Positions 34,464-42,777 of a DNA stretch of 64,000 bases are shown here, one piece after another. Every line of letters starts with the position of its first letter. The stretch's first letter is position 1. A program made the translations under genes and the position numbers. The notes below the pieces were generated by a model. The model saw only the letters and a list, made by a program, of their open reading frames with translations. It was not told the origin of the DNA and searched no databases. This DNA is from Streptomyces cacaoi (GTDB taxonomy: Bacteria > Actinomycetota > Actinomycetes > Streptomycetales > Streptomycetaceae): contig NZ_BJMM01000030.1 of assembly GCF_006539165.1 (NCBI RefSeq), forward strand, positions 1 to 64,000. Direction: 5' to 3'.

Positions 34464-35681
34464 ATGTACGCGCCGCGCCACCACCTCACGTGGGGACGCA
34501 CAGATGGGTCGTTCGCCCGGCAACTGCGACGGCGCGCGACAGCGTTGCGGCACACCGACTGGGTTCTCACCGCCGCGGCGCTCGCGCTGACCGTCCTCGG
34601 CGGCGCACTGATCTACTCGGCCAGGGGCGCGGGCACCGCGGCGGCGGGCGGCACGGACGCGGGCGCGTATCTGCTCCGCCAGATGCTGAGCGCCGGCGTC
34701 GGCATCGTGCTGATGGCCGGTCTGGCGCTGTACGGCCTCAACCGGATCGCCCCGCTCGCTCCCGTCCTGTACGGGGTCGGCGTGCTGCTCGTCGCGCTGG
34801 TGCTGACGCCGTTGGGCAACACGGCGAACGGGGCCCAGCGATGGCTCGATCTCGGCGGGGTGGTGCTCCAGCCGACCGAGTTCCTCAAGGTGGCGGTCGT
34901 CCTGTGCGTGGCCATGGTGCTGACCGAGAACCGCACCCTGGACGAGCCGGTGCCGCCGACGGCGCGCCGTGTCCTCGCCGCGCTGGGGCTGGTCGCCGTA
35001 CCGGGTCTGCTGATCCTGCTGACGCCCGACCTGGGGCAGACCCTGGGCATGGGCGTCATCGTCCTCGCCATGCTCTTCGCCGCGGGCGCCGACAGACGCT
35101 GGTTCGCCGGGCTGTCCGCCCTCGTCGTCGTGGCGTGTGTCGCGGTGTGGCAGCTGGATCTGCTGGACGGGTACCAGATGGACCGGTTCGTCGCCTTCCT
35201 CGATCCGGGGCGGGACCCGTCGGGCGTCGGCTACAACACGGAGCAGGCGCGTATCGCCATCGGCTCGGGCGGGCTCACCGGGTACGGGCTGCTCAACGGG
35301 CCGCAGAACGCGGGGCACTTCGTACCCGAGCAGCACACGGACTTCGTCTTCTCCGTCGCCGGAGAGGAGTGGGGGTTCCTCGGTGCCGGTGCCGTGATCG
35401 GACTGATCGGCGTCGTGCTGTGGCGGACGCTGCGCATCGCCCGGCGCAGCTCCGACGCGTTCGGGACGGTCGTGGCCGTCGGCGTGTGCGCCTGGCTGGC
35501 CTTCCAGGCGTTCCAGAACATCGGGATGAACCTCGGGATCATGCCGGTCACCGGTCTGCCCCTGACGTTCGTCAGCTACGGGGGCTCCTCGATGATCGCC
35601 GGATGGGCCGCCATCGGACTGCTGCAAGCCGTGCATCGGCGTACTTGCGCACCGGTGTCCTCGGCCACGGAACATCTCTGA
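34464..35681 (+). CDS. SEDS-family peptidoglycan polymerase (RodA/FtsW/SpoVE)
   Basis: A 405-residue membrane protein with about ten transmembrane segments. 'WLDLGGVVLQPTEFLKVA' contains the conserved 'P.E..K' of SEDS glycosyltransferases, and 'EHTDFVFSVAGEEWGFLGA' plus 'PLTFVSYGGSSMI' are further family signatures. These enzymes polymerise lipid II into glycan strands with a partner class B PBP; no PBP gene is present here. ATG 34464 follows AAGGAG 5 bp upstream. A second SEDS gene starts 11 bp after the stop, so the two form an operon. It is likely an accessory copy used in differentiation or polar growth. Confidence 0.88.
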   Translation: MYAPRHHLTWGRTDGSFARQLRRRATALRHTDWVLTAAALALTVLGGALIYSARGAGTAAAGGTDAGAYLLRQMLSAGVGIVLMAGLALYGLNRIAPLAPVLYGVGVLLVALVLTPLGNTANGAQRWLDLGGVVLQPTEFLKVAVVLCVAMVLTENRTLDEPVPPTARRVLAALGLVAVPGLLILLTPDLGQTLGMGVIVLAMLFAAGADRRWFAGLSALVVVACVAVWQLDLLDGYQMDRFVAFLDPGRDPSGVGYNTEQARIAIGSGGLTGYGLLNGPQNAGHFVPEQHTDFVFSVAGEEWGFLGAGAVIGLIGVVLWRTLRIARRSSDAFGTVVAVGVCAWLAFQAFQNIGMNLGIMPVTGLPLTFVSYGGSSMIAGWAAIGLLQAVHRRTCAPVSSATEHL

Positions 35682-35692
35682 GAGCAGGTCGG

Positions 35693-37363
35693 ATGAGTGT
35701 GCGGCGGAACGGTGCGGGTGTGGCTGCGGGTGCAGGTGCAGGTGCGGTGCAGCGGAAGGCGTCCCCTGCGCCCGGGAAGGCCCCGGCGCGAAAGGTGTCC
35801 TCGGCAGCCGGGAAGTCCGCGGCGACCGAGAAGTCGTCGGCGCGACGGGCGTCCTCGGCGGCCAAGGGGCCCGCGGCGTCGAAGAAAGCCCCGGCCTCCC
35901 AGAAAGCTCAGGTCTCCGGGAAGCCCGCGGCGTCCACGAAGGCCCGGGCGTCCACGAAGGCCCGGGCGTCCACGAAGGCCGCGGCGTCCACGAAGGCTCG
36001 GGCGTCCACGAAGACCGCGGCCACGAAGCCCCCGGCACGGAAGGCATCGCCGGCGCCGAAGAAAGCGCCGGGGCGAAAGGAGTCACCGGCCGCGAAGAAG
36101 TCGTTGGCGCGGAAGAAGTCGCTGGTGCGGCGGGCGGGGCGGCCCGGTGTGCGGGAGCTGTGGCGGCGTCCCGGCACTCCCTACCTCGTGCTGGTGGGCA
36201 GCTGCACCCTGCTGACGGTGTTCGGCCTGATGATGGTGTTCTCCGCGTCCCAGGTCCAGGCGCTCAGCCACGGCCACGGGTCCGCCTTCTACTTCCGCAA
36301 GCAGCTCCTGGCGGCGGCAGCGGGCGCGGTGCTCCTCGTCGCGGCGATGAGGGCCCCGGTGCGGTTGCACCGGAAGGCGGTCTACCCGGTGCTGGGGACG
36401 GCGGTCGTGCTGCTGTGCCTCGTCCAGGTGCCGGGCCTGGGGCAGACGGTCAACGGAAGCACGAACTGGCTGTCCCTCGGCGGCTCCTTCCAGCTCCAGC
36501 CGAGCGAGTTCGCCAAGGTCGCGCTGGTCCTGTGGGGCGCCGACCTCATCGCCCGCAAGGAGTCGCACCGGCTGCTGACCTCGGTGCGCCATCTGCTGCT
36601 GCCGCTGGTGCCCGGGGCGCTCCTGCTGCTCGGACTGGTGCTCATCGGCGGGGACATGGGCACCGCACTCATCCTGTGCTGCGTCCTCTTCAGCCTGCTG
36701 TGGACCGCCGGGACACCGGCTCGCGTCTTCGGCTGGGCCCTCGCGGCGGCAGCGCTCGCCTGCGTCGCCCTGGTGGCGACCACCGCCTACCGGGCCGCGC
36801 GGCTCTCCTGCGTCGGGGCGGTCGACCCGGGCCCGGACGACCAGTGCTGGCAGGCGGTGCACGGTCTGTACGCCTTCGCCGACGGCGGACTGTTCGGCCG
36901 GGGTCTGGGCGCGAGCATGGAGAAGTGGGGGCAACTGCCCGAGCCGCACACGGACTTCGTGCTCGCCATCACCGGGGAGGAGACGGGGCTGGTCGGCACT
37001 CTGACCGTGCTGGCCCTGTACGCGCTGCTCCTGGCGGCCGGGCTGGCGGTGGCCGCGCGCACCGGGGACACCTTCGTACGGCTGACGGCGGTCGGCGTCA
37101 CCACCTGGATCGCGGCACAGTCCACCATCAACATCGGGGGCGCCCTCGGCCTGCTGCCCATCTCCGGGGTACCGCTTCCACTGTTCTCCTACGGCGGCTC
37201 CGCCTTGATCGCCGCCCTGTTCGGGGCCGGGCTGCTCCTCTCGCTCGCACGGTCGCAGGGGACGACGGTGACGGCGCCGCGCCGCGGCAAGCGCACCGGC
37301 CGTGGCGGAAAGTCTCCCGGCGACGGCGGGCGGCGCACCGGCGGCAAGCGCACCGCACGCTGA
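35693..37363 (+). CDS. SEDS polymerase with histone-H1-like Lys/Ala N-terminal tail
   Basis: A 556-residue protein. The first ~150 residues are Lys/Ala/Ser/Pro-rich with KARAST repeats and resemble a histone H1 tail; from about 165 a FtsW/RodA fold begins. 'LQPSEFAKVALVLWGA', 'EPHTDFVLAITGEETGLVG' and 'PLPLFSYGGSALI' are the SEDS signatures. A basic Gly/Arg/Lys tail follows the last membrane segment. The positively charged cytoplasmic tails could bind nucleic acid or acidic membrane. ATG 35693 follows GCAGGTCGG. The tail is partly built from an 18-bp tandem DNA repeat (35930-36019). Together with the upstream copy it forms a two-SEDS operon. Confidence 0.85.
   Translation: MSVRRNGAGVAAGAGAGAVQRKASPAPGKAPARKVSSAAGKSAATEKSSARRASSAAKGPAASKKAPASQKAQVSGKPAASTKARASTKARASTKAAASTKARASTKTAATKPPARKASPAPKKAPGRKESPAAKKSLARKKSLVRRAGRPGVRELWRRPGTPYLVLVGSCTLLTVFGLMMVFSASQVQALSHGHGSAFYFRKQLLAAAAGAVLLVAAMRAPVRLHRKAVYPVLGTAVVLLCLVQVPGLGQTVNGSTNWLSLGGSFQLQPSEFAKVALVLWGADLIARKESHRLLTSVRHLLLPLVPGALLLLGLVLIGGDMGTALILCCVLFSLLWTAGTPARVFGWALAAAALACVALVATTAYRAARLSCVGAVDPGPDDQCWQAVHGLYAFADGGLFGRGLGASMEKWGQLPEPHTDFVLAITGEETGLVGTLTVLALYALLLAAGLAVAARTGDTFVRLTAVGVTTWIAAQSTINIGGALGLLPISGVPLPLFSYGGSALIAALFGAGLLLSLARSQGTTVTAPRRGKRTGRGGKSPGDGGRRTGGKRTAR
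35930..36019 (+). repeat. five tandem 18-bp repeats in SEDS tail
   Basis: Five consecutive 18-bp units of the type GCGTCCACGAAGGCCCGG (35930-35947, 35948-35965, 35966-35983, 35984-36001, 36002-36019) encode the in-frame hexapeptide A-S-T-K-A-R/A. Units 1 and 2 are identical. The array is a multiple of three, so copy number can change without a frameshift. Confidence 0.85.
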
Positions 37364-37381
37364 GGCGCCGGCCCGCTCACC

Positions 37382-37411
37382 GAGGCCGGATCCGGCTGTC
37401 GCACCGGCCTC
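37382..37411 (+). terminator. hairpin after SEDS operon
   Basis: GAGGCCGG (37382-37389) pairs with CCGGCCTC (37404-37411) over a 14-base loop, 19 bp after the SEDS stop. It is weaker than the hairpins at 20739 and 34314. The non-coding gap to 37620 shows no gene. Confidence 0.45.
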
Positions 37412-37619
37412 AACCTCACGCCTTGTAACGGGAGTTGAGTGACCATAGGCTGAAGCCGCGGGTCCGGAACGTCGGGCCGTCGGCCGCCGAGGCGGCGTCG
37501 GCACGGAGCCGGAACGGCATCCGAACGGCGTCGGCACGGCGTCAGGCCGGTGCCGGGGCGGTACCGGGACGGCGGCGGGCCCGCGCATCACGGGGAACGG
37601 GGAACGGGGAAGGACACGC

Positions 37620-38129
37620 ATGTCATCGAGCGGGGAAGGGCCGCTTCTGCCACCGGCCCGGCCGGGCGAGGGCCCGCTGCCGGGGCTCGGAGGGCCACCG
37701 CTGAAGCCCGGCGGCGCCGGCGATCTGGCGTCCTCCCGGGCCGCCAAGAAGAAGGCGGCCGGCTATCTGGAGAACCATCTGGCGCCGGACACGAAGACGG
37801 ACGGCGCACACGCCGATCTCGCCACCTCGGGCGTCACCGGCGCCGTGCCGGACCAGGGCATCCCGCTGAGCCCGTCGGCCATGCAGCGGCCCTCGGGCCC
37901 CTCGATCGCCGGAGGCCCGTTCCAGGGCTGGGCGTTGAGCAAGGGCCTGTCGACCGCGCACGCGGTGTGGGAGCAGCAGGTGAAGAACCTGCTGAACCGG
38001 CTGACCTCGGAGCGGGACGCGCTGCGCGGGGCGAACACCACGATCCACGGCAACGACGGCGACACCGGCCGGCGCCTCCGGTCGGCGGCGACCGACCCTC
38101 CGCTGCCCAGCAAGCTGAACGACTACTGA
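37620..38129 (+). CDS. WXG100-like ESX-associated protein
   Basis: A 169-residue soluble protein. It begins with a Pro/Gly-rich stretch of about 30 residues. A helical C-terminal half includes 'AHAVWEQQVKNLLNRLTSERDALRGANT', which resembles the helix-loop-helix pairing surface of small type VII secretion (ESX) partners. It has no signal peptide. The next gene, 154 bp downstream, has a clear WXG-like N-terminus, so the two may be secreted as a pair. Assignment is moderate because the W-X-G loop itself is not seen. Confidence 0.6.
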   Translation: MSSSGEGPLLPPARPGEGPLPGLGGPPLKPGGAGDLASSRAAKKKAAGYLENHLAPDTKTDGAHADLATSGVTGAVPDQGIPLSPSAMQRPSGPSIAGGPFQGWALSKGLSTAHAVWEQQVKNLLNRLTSERDALRGANTTIHGNDGDTGRRLRSAATDPPLPSKLNDY

Positions 38130-38283
38130 GCGCGGGCGGAAGCGGAAGGCACCGGGGACGCCGGGTGCGCCGGGACGCGAGGAGCACCGGAACGCCGGGC
38201 GCCCCGGAGGACCGGGCGCTCCGGGGCGCCGGGAGCACGGGGAACGCGGGAAGCACGGGGAACGCGGGGAGCACGGTGGCATC

Positions 38284-39588
38284 GTGACGCTGACGTACTA
38301 CGACATCATGAACACGAGCCTGTCGAGCCTGACCGACGCCTGGCACGCCTGGCGGAAGATGGGCGACAAGTTCGGTGATCTACAAGGCGAATACGCCTCA
38401 CACGTCCAGGGGCTGTCCAACGGCAGCTGGCAGGGCGCGGCCTACGAGCTGTTCGGCAGCGCGTCCGACAACTCCTACCGGGAGTTCGGCGCCGCCAGGA
38501 CCGAGGCGCATGCCGTCGCCTCCATCCTGGAGGACGCGCACGAGGGCCTGACGGCGTGGAAGAAGGCGCTCAAGGCATACGTCGGGGAGCTGCGCGACAA
38601 GGGCTACACGGTCAGCGACCGCGGCAAGGTCTCCTACACGGTCGACGCCGAGGAGAAGCGGAGCCTGGTGCAGTCCGGCGACTGGCAGGAGATCATGGAG
38701 CGGGTCGAGAAGGCCGACTCCGAGATCAAGAAGGCCGTCAAGAACATCAACGCGTTCGACGAGGGCATCCAACTCGCCCTGGTCGCCGCCGTCACGGAGA
38801 AGAAGGACAAGGGCGCGCCCGGCGGTTTCAACGGGGACGCCAAGGACTGGGTGCCGAAGAGCGCGGGGCACAAGGGCGGCGGCAAGGACGGCGGGGACGG
38901 CAAGGACGGAGGCTGGAAGGCCGACGGCTCGATGGATCTGACGGGCCCGGACGCCGACGCCTCCGCTTCCGGTGTCGGCTACGGCATGCAGGGCATGGCC
39001 AAGGCGTATGTCGACCTCGCCCATTTCACGGCGGAAGGGTCGGTCAGCAACGGCGACGTCAAACTGTCCGGGCTGGTCGATGTCTACGGGGGCGCCCGCG
39101 GCAGCGCGAGCTACGGGATGACGGACCAGGGTGTCTGGGGCGAGGCCGAGGTGTCGGCGGGGTCCCGGGCCATGGTCGAGGGCCGTATCGAGTCCGGGCA
39201 TCTCGGCGCCTACGGCCGGGGGAGCAGGTTCGGCGGCGCGGAGGCCGCGGCGAACGTCGCCGTCGGCCGGGACCAGACCGGCCTCGGGCTCAAGGCGTTC
39301 GCCGGGGAGAAACAGACCGTCGCGGTCGGCGCGGAGGCCGGCGGCATCGGTATCGGCGGCACGGCGGAGACCTGGGAGGGCGAGGGCGCCGAAGGGTTCA
39401 TCGGCTGGAAGAAGGACGACAACGGCGCCTGGCACTTCAAGGGCAAGCTGGGCTTCACCCCGATCGTCCCGGTCGGGGGCGCGGCCGGTGTGGAGGTCAC
39501 CGTCGATCCGGGCAAGGTGGCCGACACCGCGAAGGATGTGGCGGGTTCGGTGGCACACGGCTTCGGCAAGCTGAAGAACGTCTTCTGA
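38284..39588 (+). CDS. WXG-domain protein with glycine-rich C-terminal region
   Basis: A 434-residue protein. The first ~120 residues form a helical WXG100-like domain: 'LSNGSWQGAAYELFG' is the W-x-G turn between two helices. A basic Gly/Lys linker (around 200-215) leads to a repetitive, probably beta-rich domain with many 'G.GA.G.A.A' units (from about 240). There is no signal peptide, as expected for ESX export. It starts at GTG 38284. The C-terminal domain may be a surface or toxin-like module, but no catalytic motif is visible. Partner: likely the 37620 product. Confidence 0.7.
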   Translation: MTLTYYDIMNTSLSSLTDAWHAWRKMGDKFGDLQGEYASHVQGLSNGSWQGAAYELFGSASDNSYREFGAARTEAHAVASILEDAHEGLTAWKKALKAYVGELRDKGYTVSDRGKVSYTVDAEEKRSLVQSGDWQEIMERVEKADSEIKKAVKNINAFDEGIQLALVAAVTEKKDKGAPGGFNGDAKDWVPKSAGHKGGGKDGGDGKDGGWKADGSMDLTGPDADASASGVGYGMQGMAKAYVDLAHFTAEGSVSNGDVKLSGLVDVYGGARGSASYGMTDQGVWGEAEVSAGSRAMVEGRIESGHLGAYGRGSRFGGAEAAANVAVGRDQTGLGLKAFAGEKQTVAVGAEAGGIGIGGTAETWEGEGAEGFIGWKKDDNGAWHFKGKLGFTPIVPVGGAAGVEVTVDPGKVADTAKDVAGSVAHGFGKLKNVF

Positions 39589-39656
39589 CAGGCGTCCTGG
39601 AAGAGACGGGGCACCGGCTGTTCCGTCGCGAGTCCCGTCGCGAAAGAGGTGTGGGG

Positions 39657-40316
39657 ATGCCCGCTGCACAACCGTCCCGGCCGGAACGACCGGAGCGACC
39701 GGCCCGGCCGGAACAACCGGAGGGACCGGAGCGACCGAACCAGCGAGAGCAAGCAGGGCAAGCCGAGCAACCGACGCGCTCGGAGGGGCCCGCACAGCCC
39801 GAGGGGCCCGAGCGGCCGGCGCAGCCGGAACTGCCCGTCCCGGTCACGTTCCGGCTGCCGGAGGGCTGGCGCCCGGTGGACCCGGCGCGGGCCGGCGCGT
39901 CCGGTGTGGCCTTCGCCGCGCTGGCGCCCGGGCCCGACGCCGGCTTCACCGCCAACATCACCGCCGACGGCGAGTACCGTCCCGACGCGGCGCCGCTGAC
40001 CGACATCGCCGAGGAGTCCGTACGGCGGCTGCACGAGGTGGCCGAGTCGGTGCGGGTGGTCGACCGCCGGGAGGCCGGCTCGCCCGAAGCCCCGGCGCTG
40101 ACCCAGATCGTGAGCTTCTCCGCGGTCACCGGAGGCGTGCGCCGCGACCTCGTGCAGGCCCAGGTCCATCTGGCCCTGCTGGACGAGGCGGAGCCCGGCA
40201 GACGCGTGGTGCTCCGGCTCGTCCTGACGGCCACGCCGGACGGGGCCGGCGCCGTCCTCGACGACTTCCAGGAGTTCGTGGCGACCGTCCGCCCGGACAC
40301 CGGGTCCGGCGCCTGA
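39657..40316 (+). CDS. LpqN/LpqT-like (DUF1795) protein
   Basis: A 219-residue protein. The first ~65 residues are a Pro/Glu/Arg-rich repeat of the R-P-E-R-P-E type, probably disordered. The rest, from 'VTFRLPEGWRPVD', matches the LpqN/LpqT (PsbP-like) fold, ending 'LDDFQEFVATVRPD'. It has no obvious lipobox. These proteins are often encoded beside WXG/ESX genes in actinobacteria, as here (68 bp after the WXG protein). It may act as a carrier or chaperone for exported proteins. ATG 39657 is chosen from the GTGTGGGG-adjacent start. Confidence 0.65.
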   Translation: MPAAQPSRPERPERPARPEQPEGPERPNQREQAGQAEQPTRSEGPAQPEGPERPAQPELPVPVTFRLPEGWRPVDPARAGASGVAFAALAPGPDAGFTANITADGEYRPDAAPLTDIAEESVRRLHEVAESVRVVDRREAGSPEAPALTQIVSFSAVTGGVRRDLVQAQVHLALLDEAEPGRRVVLRLVLTATPDGAGAVLDDFQEFVATVRPDTGSGA

Positions 40317-40328
40317 CGCACGGAGCCC

Positions 40329-40655
40329 TCACTGCGGCTCCTGGTCCACCTCGATGTCCACATGGGCCCGGCCGTCGTCTCCTGTCCGGCCGGCCGTGAC
40401 CGTGACCCCGAACCGCAGCCCGTCGTGGGTGCTGAGCGTGCACCGGGTGTGCGCGCCCTTCTTCGCCCGCAGCGGGTCCGGGCAGTCGACCTTCTTCGGC
40501 GACTCACCGACCTTCTCGGTCAGCGACCGGTCCACCTGCTTCTCCAGCTCCCCGGTCCGGATCACGTCGTCGGAGGCGCCGGCCTCGACGGTGCAGGCAC
40601 TCAGGGACAGGACGGCAACGACCCCCACGGACGCCAACGAGGCGCGGCCACGCAT
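40329..40655 (-). CDS. DUF4333 lipoprotein
   Basis: A 108-residue secreted lipoprotein. A signal peptide ends at the lipobox 'LSLSAC' with the lipid-modified Cys near residue 21. The mature part shows the DUF4333 features: 'KVDCPDPLRAKKGAHTRCTL' and 'TVTAGRTGDDGRAHVDIEV'. Two cysteines (in DCP and RCT) can form the family's conserved disulfide. It converges on the LpqN-like gene 13 bp away. Function of the family is unknown. Confidence 0.88.
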   Translation of the reverse strand: MRGRASLASVGVVAVLSLSACTVEAGASDDVIRTGELEKQVDRSLTEKVGESPKKVDCPDPLRAKKGAHTRCTLSTHDGLRFGVTVTAGRTGDDGRAHVDIEVDQEPQ

Positions 40656-40795
40656 GTGTTGTCTCCCCACGTCGATGAGCGCGCCAGGATAACCCGGCCC
40701 CGGCGGAGACCCCCTCGGGTTGACCTCACCGCCCGCAGGCAACTACTTTCCTCTCAGGAAACAGGTTCCGGGTGAGCACATTCTTGGAGGTCTCC

Positions 40796-41314
40796 ATGTC
40801 CGACCGTCTGCCGCCGGCCGACGAGGCGGCGCGCGCGCTGCGTGACGTCGAGCAGCAGCGCAGCAGGTCCCGCGCGTCCACGCGGGAATCCCGCTGGGTG
40901 AGCGTCGTCTTCGGCCTCGTGATCTTCGCGCAGCTGGCGGCGCCCGACTTCTTCGGCGACGGGGTGCGGCCCTGGGCGTCCTGGGCCGTCGTCGTGCTCC
41001 TGCTCGCCTACCAGACCATGCTGCGCACCCGCCGCGGCTCCGCACTGCTGGGACGGCCCACCCGGGTGCGCCGCGAGGAGATCTCCCCGCGCTTCACCGC
41101 CGCCGCCCGGATCACCATCCTGCTCGTGCTGGTGGCGGGCTTCGCCCTGGCGCTGTTCCTGGACGGGCCGCCCTTCCCGTACATGGGGACCGCGCTCGGT
41201 GTCGTGCTCGGCGGCACGCTGATCTTCTTCGGCGGCACGCTCCAGCAGAGCCTCAACTCCCTGGCCACGCGCGGTCCGCGCGACATGCCCGGTGCCGTCC
41301 ATGGCTCCCACTGA
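40796..41314 (+). CDS. four-helix integral membrane protein
   Basis: A 172-residue membrane protein with four predicted transmembrane segments: 'VSVVFGLVIFAQLA', 'WASWAVVVLLLAYQ', 'ITILLVLVAGFALALF' and 'GTALGVVLGGTLIFFG'. A strong TTGGAGG ribosome-binding site precedes ATG 40796. Its 3' end overlaps the winged-helix regulator gene by 14 bp, so they are co-expressed. The pairing of a small membrane protein with a MarR-like regulator is frequent in streptomycetes. No specific function can be assigned. Confidence 0.75.
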   Translation: MSDRLPPADEAARALRDVEQQRSRSRASTRESRWVSVVFGLVIFAQLAAPDFFGDGVRPWASWAVVVLLLAYQTMLRTRRGSALLGRPTRVRREEISPRFTAAARITILLVLVAGFALALFLDGPPFPYMGTALGVVLGGTLIFFGGTLQQSLNSLATRGPRDMPGAVHGSH

Positions 41315-41663
41315 CTTCGACGGTGTACTGCTCGACCCGACCCGCCTGTCGATCGTCGCGCTTCTCGCGGGCGTGGAGTGGGCGGAGTTCGGGTGGGTGC
41401 GCGACGAGGCCGGACTGTCGCCCTCCGCGCTGTCGAAGCAGATCAGCACGCTGGAGGCCAAGGGCTACGTCGAGGTCGAGAAGGGCTATGTCGGCAAGCG
41501 CCCCCGTACCTGGGTCAACCTCACCGCGGACGGCCGGCGGGCCCTCGAAAGCCATGTGGCGGCACTGAACCGCATCGTCGAGGACTCCCGCCGGGCGGGC
41601 GCCGCCGGCGGCAGCAGCGGCACGGGCGGCACGGGCGGCACGGGCGGCACGGGCGAGGGCTGA
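41301..41663 (+). CDS. winged-helix (MarR/HTH_27-type) transcriptional regulator
   Basis: A 120-residue regulator with one winged-helix domain: 'DPTRLSIVALLAGVEWAEFG' at the start, the recognition helix 'LSPSALSKQISTLEAKGYVE' and the wing 'KRPRTWVNLTADGRRALE'. The C-terminus ends in a GTGGTGGTG repeat. It overlaps the membrane protein gene and probably regulates it. ATG 41301 is preferred; GTG 41292 is in frame. Confidence 0.85.
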   Translation: MAPTDFDGVLLDPTRLSIVALLAGVEWAEFGWVRDEAGLSPSALSKQISTLEAKGYVEVEKGYVGKRPRTWVNLTADGRRALESHVAALNRIVEDSRRAGAAGGSSGTGGTGGTGGTGEG

Positions 41664-41848
41664 TCCGTCGGCTCCGGTGCGGTTCCGCCTGCGCTGCGGG
41701 GCGCCTCGACGCGCAGCACGAGCAGCGGTGCGGAGGCGACCAGCACACCGCCGGAGACGGTGAAGACGGTGCGGACGCCGCCGAGCGGGGCGCACGGCGC
41801 CCTCTCGTCCGCGGCCCCGGCGGCCCGCTGCCCGACGCGCCCGGCCAC
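41664..41848 (-). pseudogene. possible remnant of an MFS transporter C-terminus
   Basis: On the minus strand, a fragment reads 'GGVRTVFTVSGGVLVASAP', which looks like the last transmembrane segment of an MFS drug-type exporter ('GVR.VF.VSG..L'). No start, no other membrane segments and no full gene are present. It sits between the regulator and the aldo/keto reductase. I treat it as a decayed remnant; it could also be a chance match. Confidence 0.35.
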
Positions 41849-41922
41849 CGCCGAACCCCCGTCCGCCGAAGGGCCGTTGGACGTGACGACGAGGTGGGCA
41901 GATCGGCCGCTTTTCCGTCGGC

Positions 41923-42777
41923 TCAGAACTCCTCGTGGACGTCCGGGTCGCCGCCGATGCGCCGGGAGGGGCGGTCGGCGACGGCGGCCATCTCGCCCGG
42001 GGACAGGGTGAAGCCGAAGACGTCCTTGTTCTCCCGCTGCCGCTCGGCGCTGCCGGACTTGGCGATGGGCAGGGCCCCGAGCTGTACGTGCCAGCGCAGC
42101 ACCACCTGGGCGGGGGTCACCCCGTGTGTCCGGGCGATCTCGCCGAGCGCGGGATCGTCCCGCAGATGCGCACCGCGGGCCAGCGGGCTCCAGCTCTCGG
42201 TGACGATGCCCTTGCTCTCGTGGTAGGCACGCAACTCCTCCTGCGGCAGGGCCGGGTGGAGCTCGACCTGGTTGACGGCGGGCAGGACTCCGGTCTCGGT
42301 CTCCAGGCGTTCGATGTGCGCGGGCGTGAAGTTGGAGACGCCGATGGAGCGCACCAGGCCCTGCTCGCGCAGCTCGATCATCGCCCGCCAGGAGTCGACG
42401 TACTTGCCGAGGCGCGGCAGCGGCCAGTGGATGAGATAGAGGTCCACGTACTCCAGGCCGAGCCGCCGCCGGGACTCCTCGAAGGAGGAGAGCGTCTCCT
42501 GGTGACCGTGGTGCCGGCCGGGCAGCTTGGTCGTGACGACGACCTCTTCACGGGGGACGCCGCTGCCGGTCACCCCGCGACCGGTGCCGCGCTCGTTGCC
42601 GTAGTTGGCGGCGGAGTCCACCAGCCGGTAGCCGGTCTCCAGGGCGCCGCGTACGGCCTGCTCGGCCTCGGCGTCGTCCATCGGGTAGGTGCCCAGCCCC
42701 AGCGCCGGGACGCTGTTGCCGTCGTTGAGCGCGAGTTGCGGGATGTCGGCCACGGTCGGCCCCTCCTCGTTGCCCAT
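41923..42777 (-). CDS. aldo/keto reductase
   Basis: A 284-residue NADPH-dependent oxidoreductase of the AKR (2,5-diketo-D-gluconate reductase-like) group. The catalytic tetrad is visible: Asp54, Tyr59 ('DSAANYGNE'), Lys84 ('VTTKLPG') and His in 'YLIHWPLP'. 'GVSNF' and 'PIAKSGSAERQRENKDVF' are the cofactor-binding segments. It is a soluble beta/alpha barrel that reduces aldehydes or ketones. It is monocistronic, with no regulator beside it. Substrate unknown. Confidence 0.88.
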   Translation of the reverse strand: MGNEEGPTVADIPQLALNDGNSVPALGLGTYPMDDAEAEQAVRGALETGYRLVDSAANYGNERGTGRGVTGSGVPREEVVVTTKLPGRHHGHQETLSSFEESRRRLGLEYVDLYLIHWPLPRLGKYVDSWRAMIELREQGLVRSIGVSNFTPAHIERLETETGVLPAVNQVELHPALPQEELRAYHESKGIVTESWSPLARGAHLRDDPALGEIARTHGVTPAQVVLRWHVQLGALPIAKSGSAERQRENKDVFGFTLSPGEMAAVADRPSRRIGGDPDVHEEF

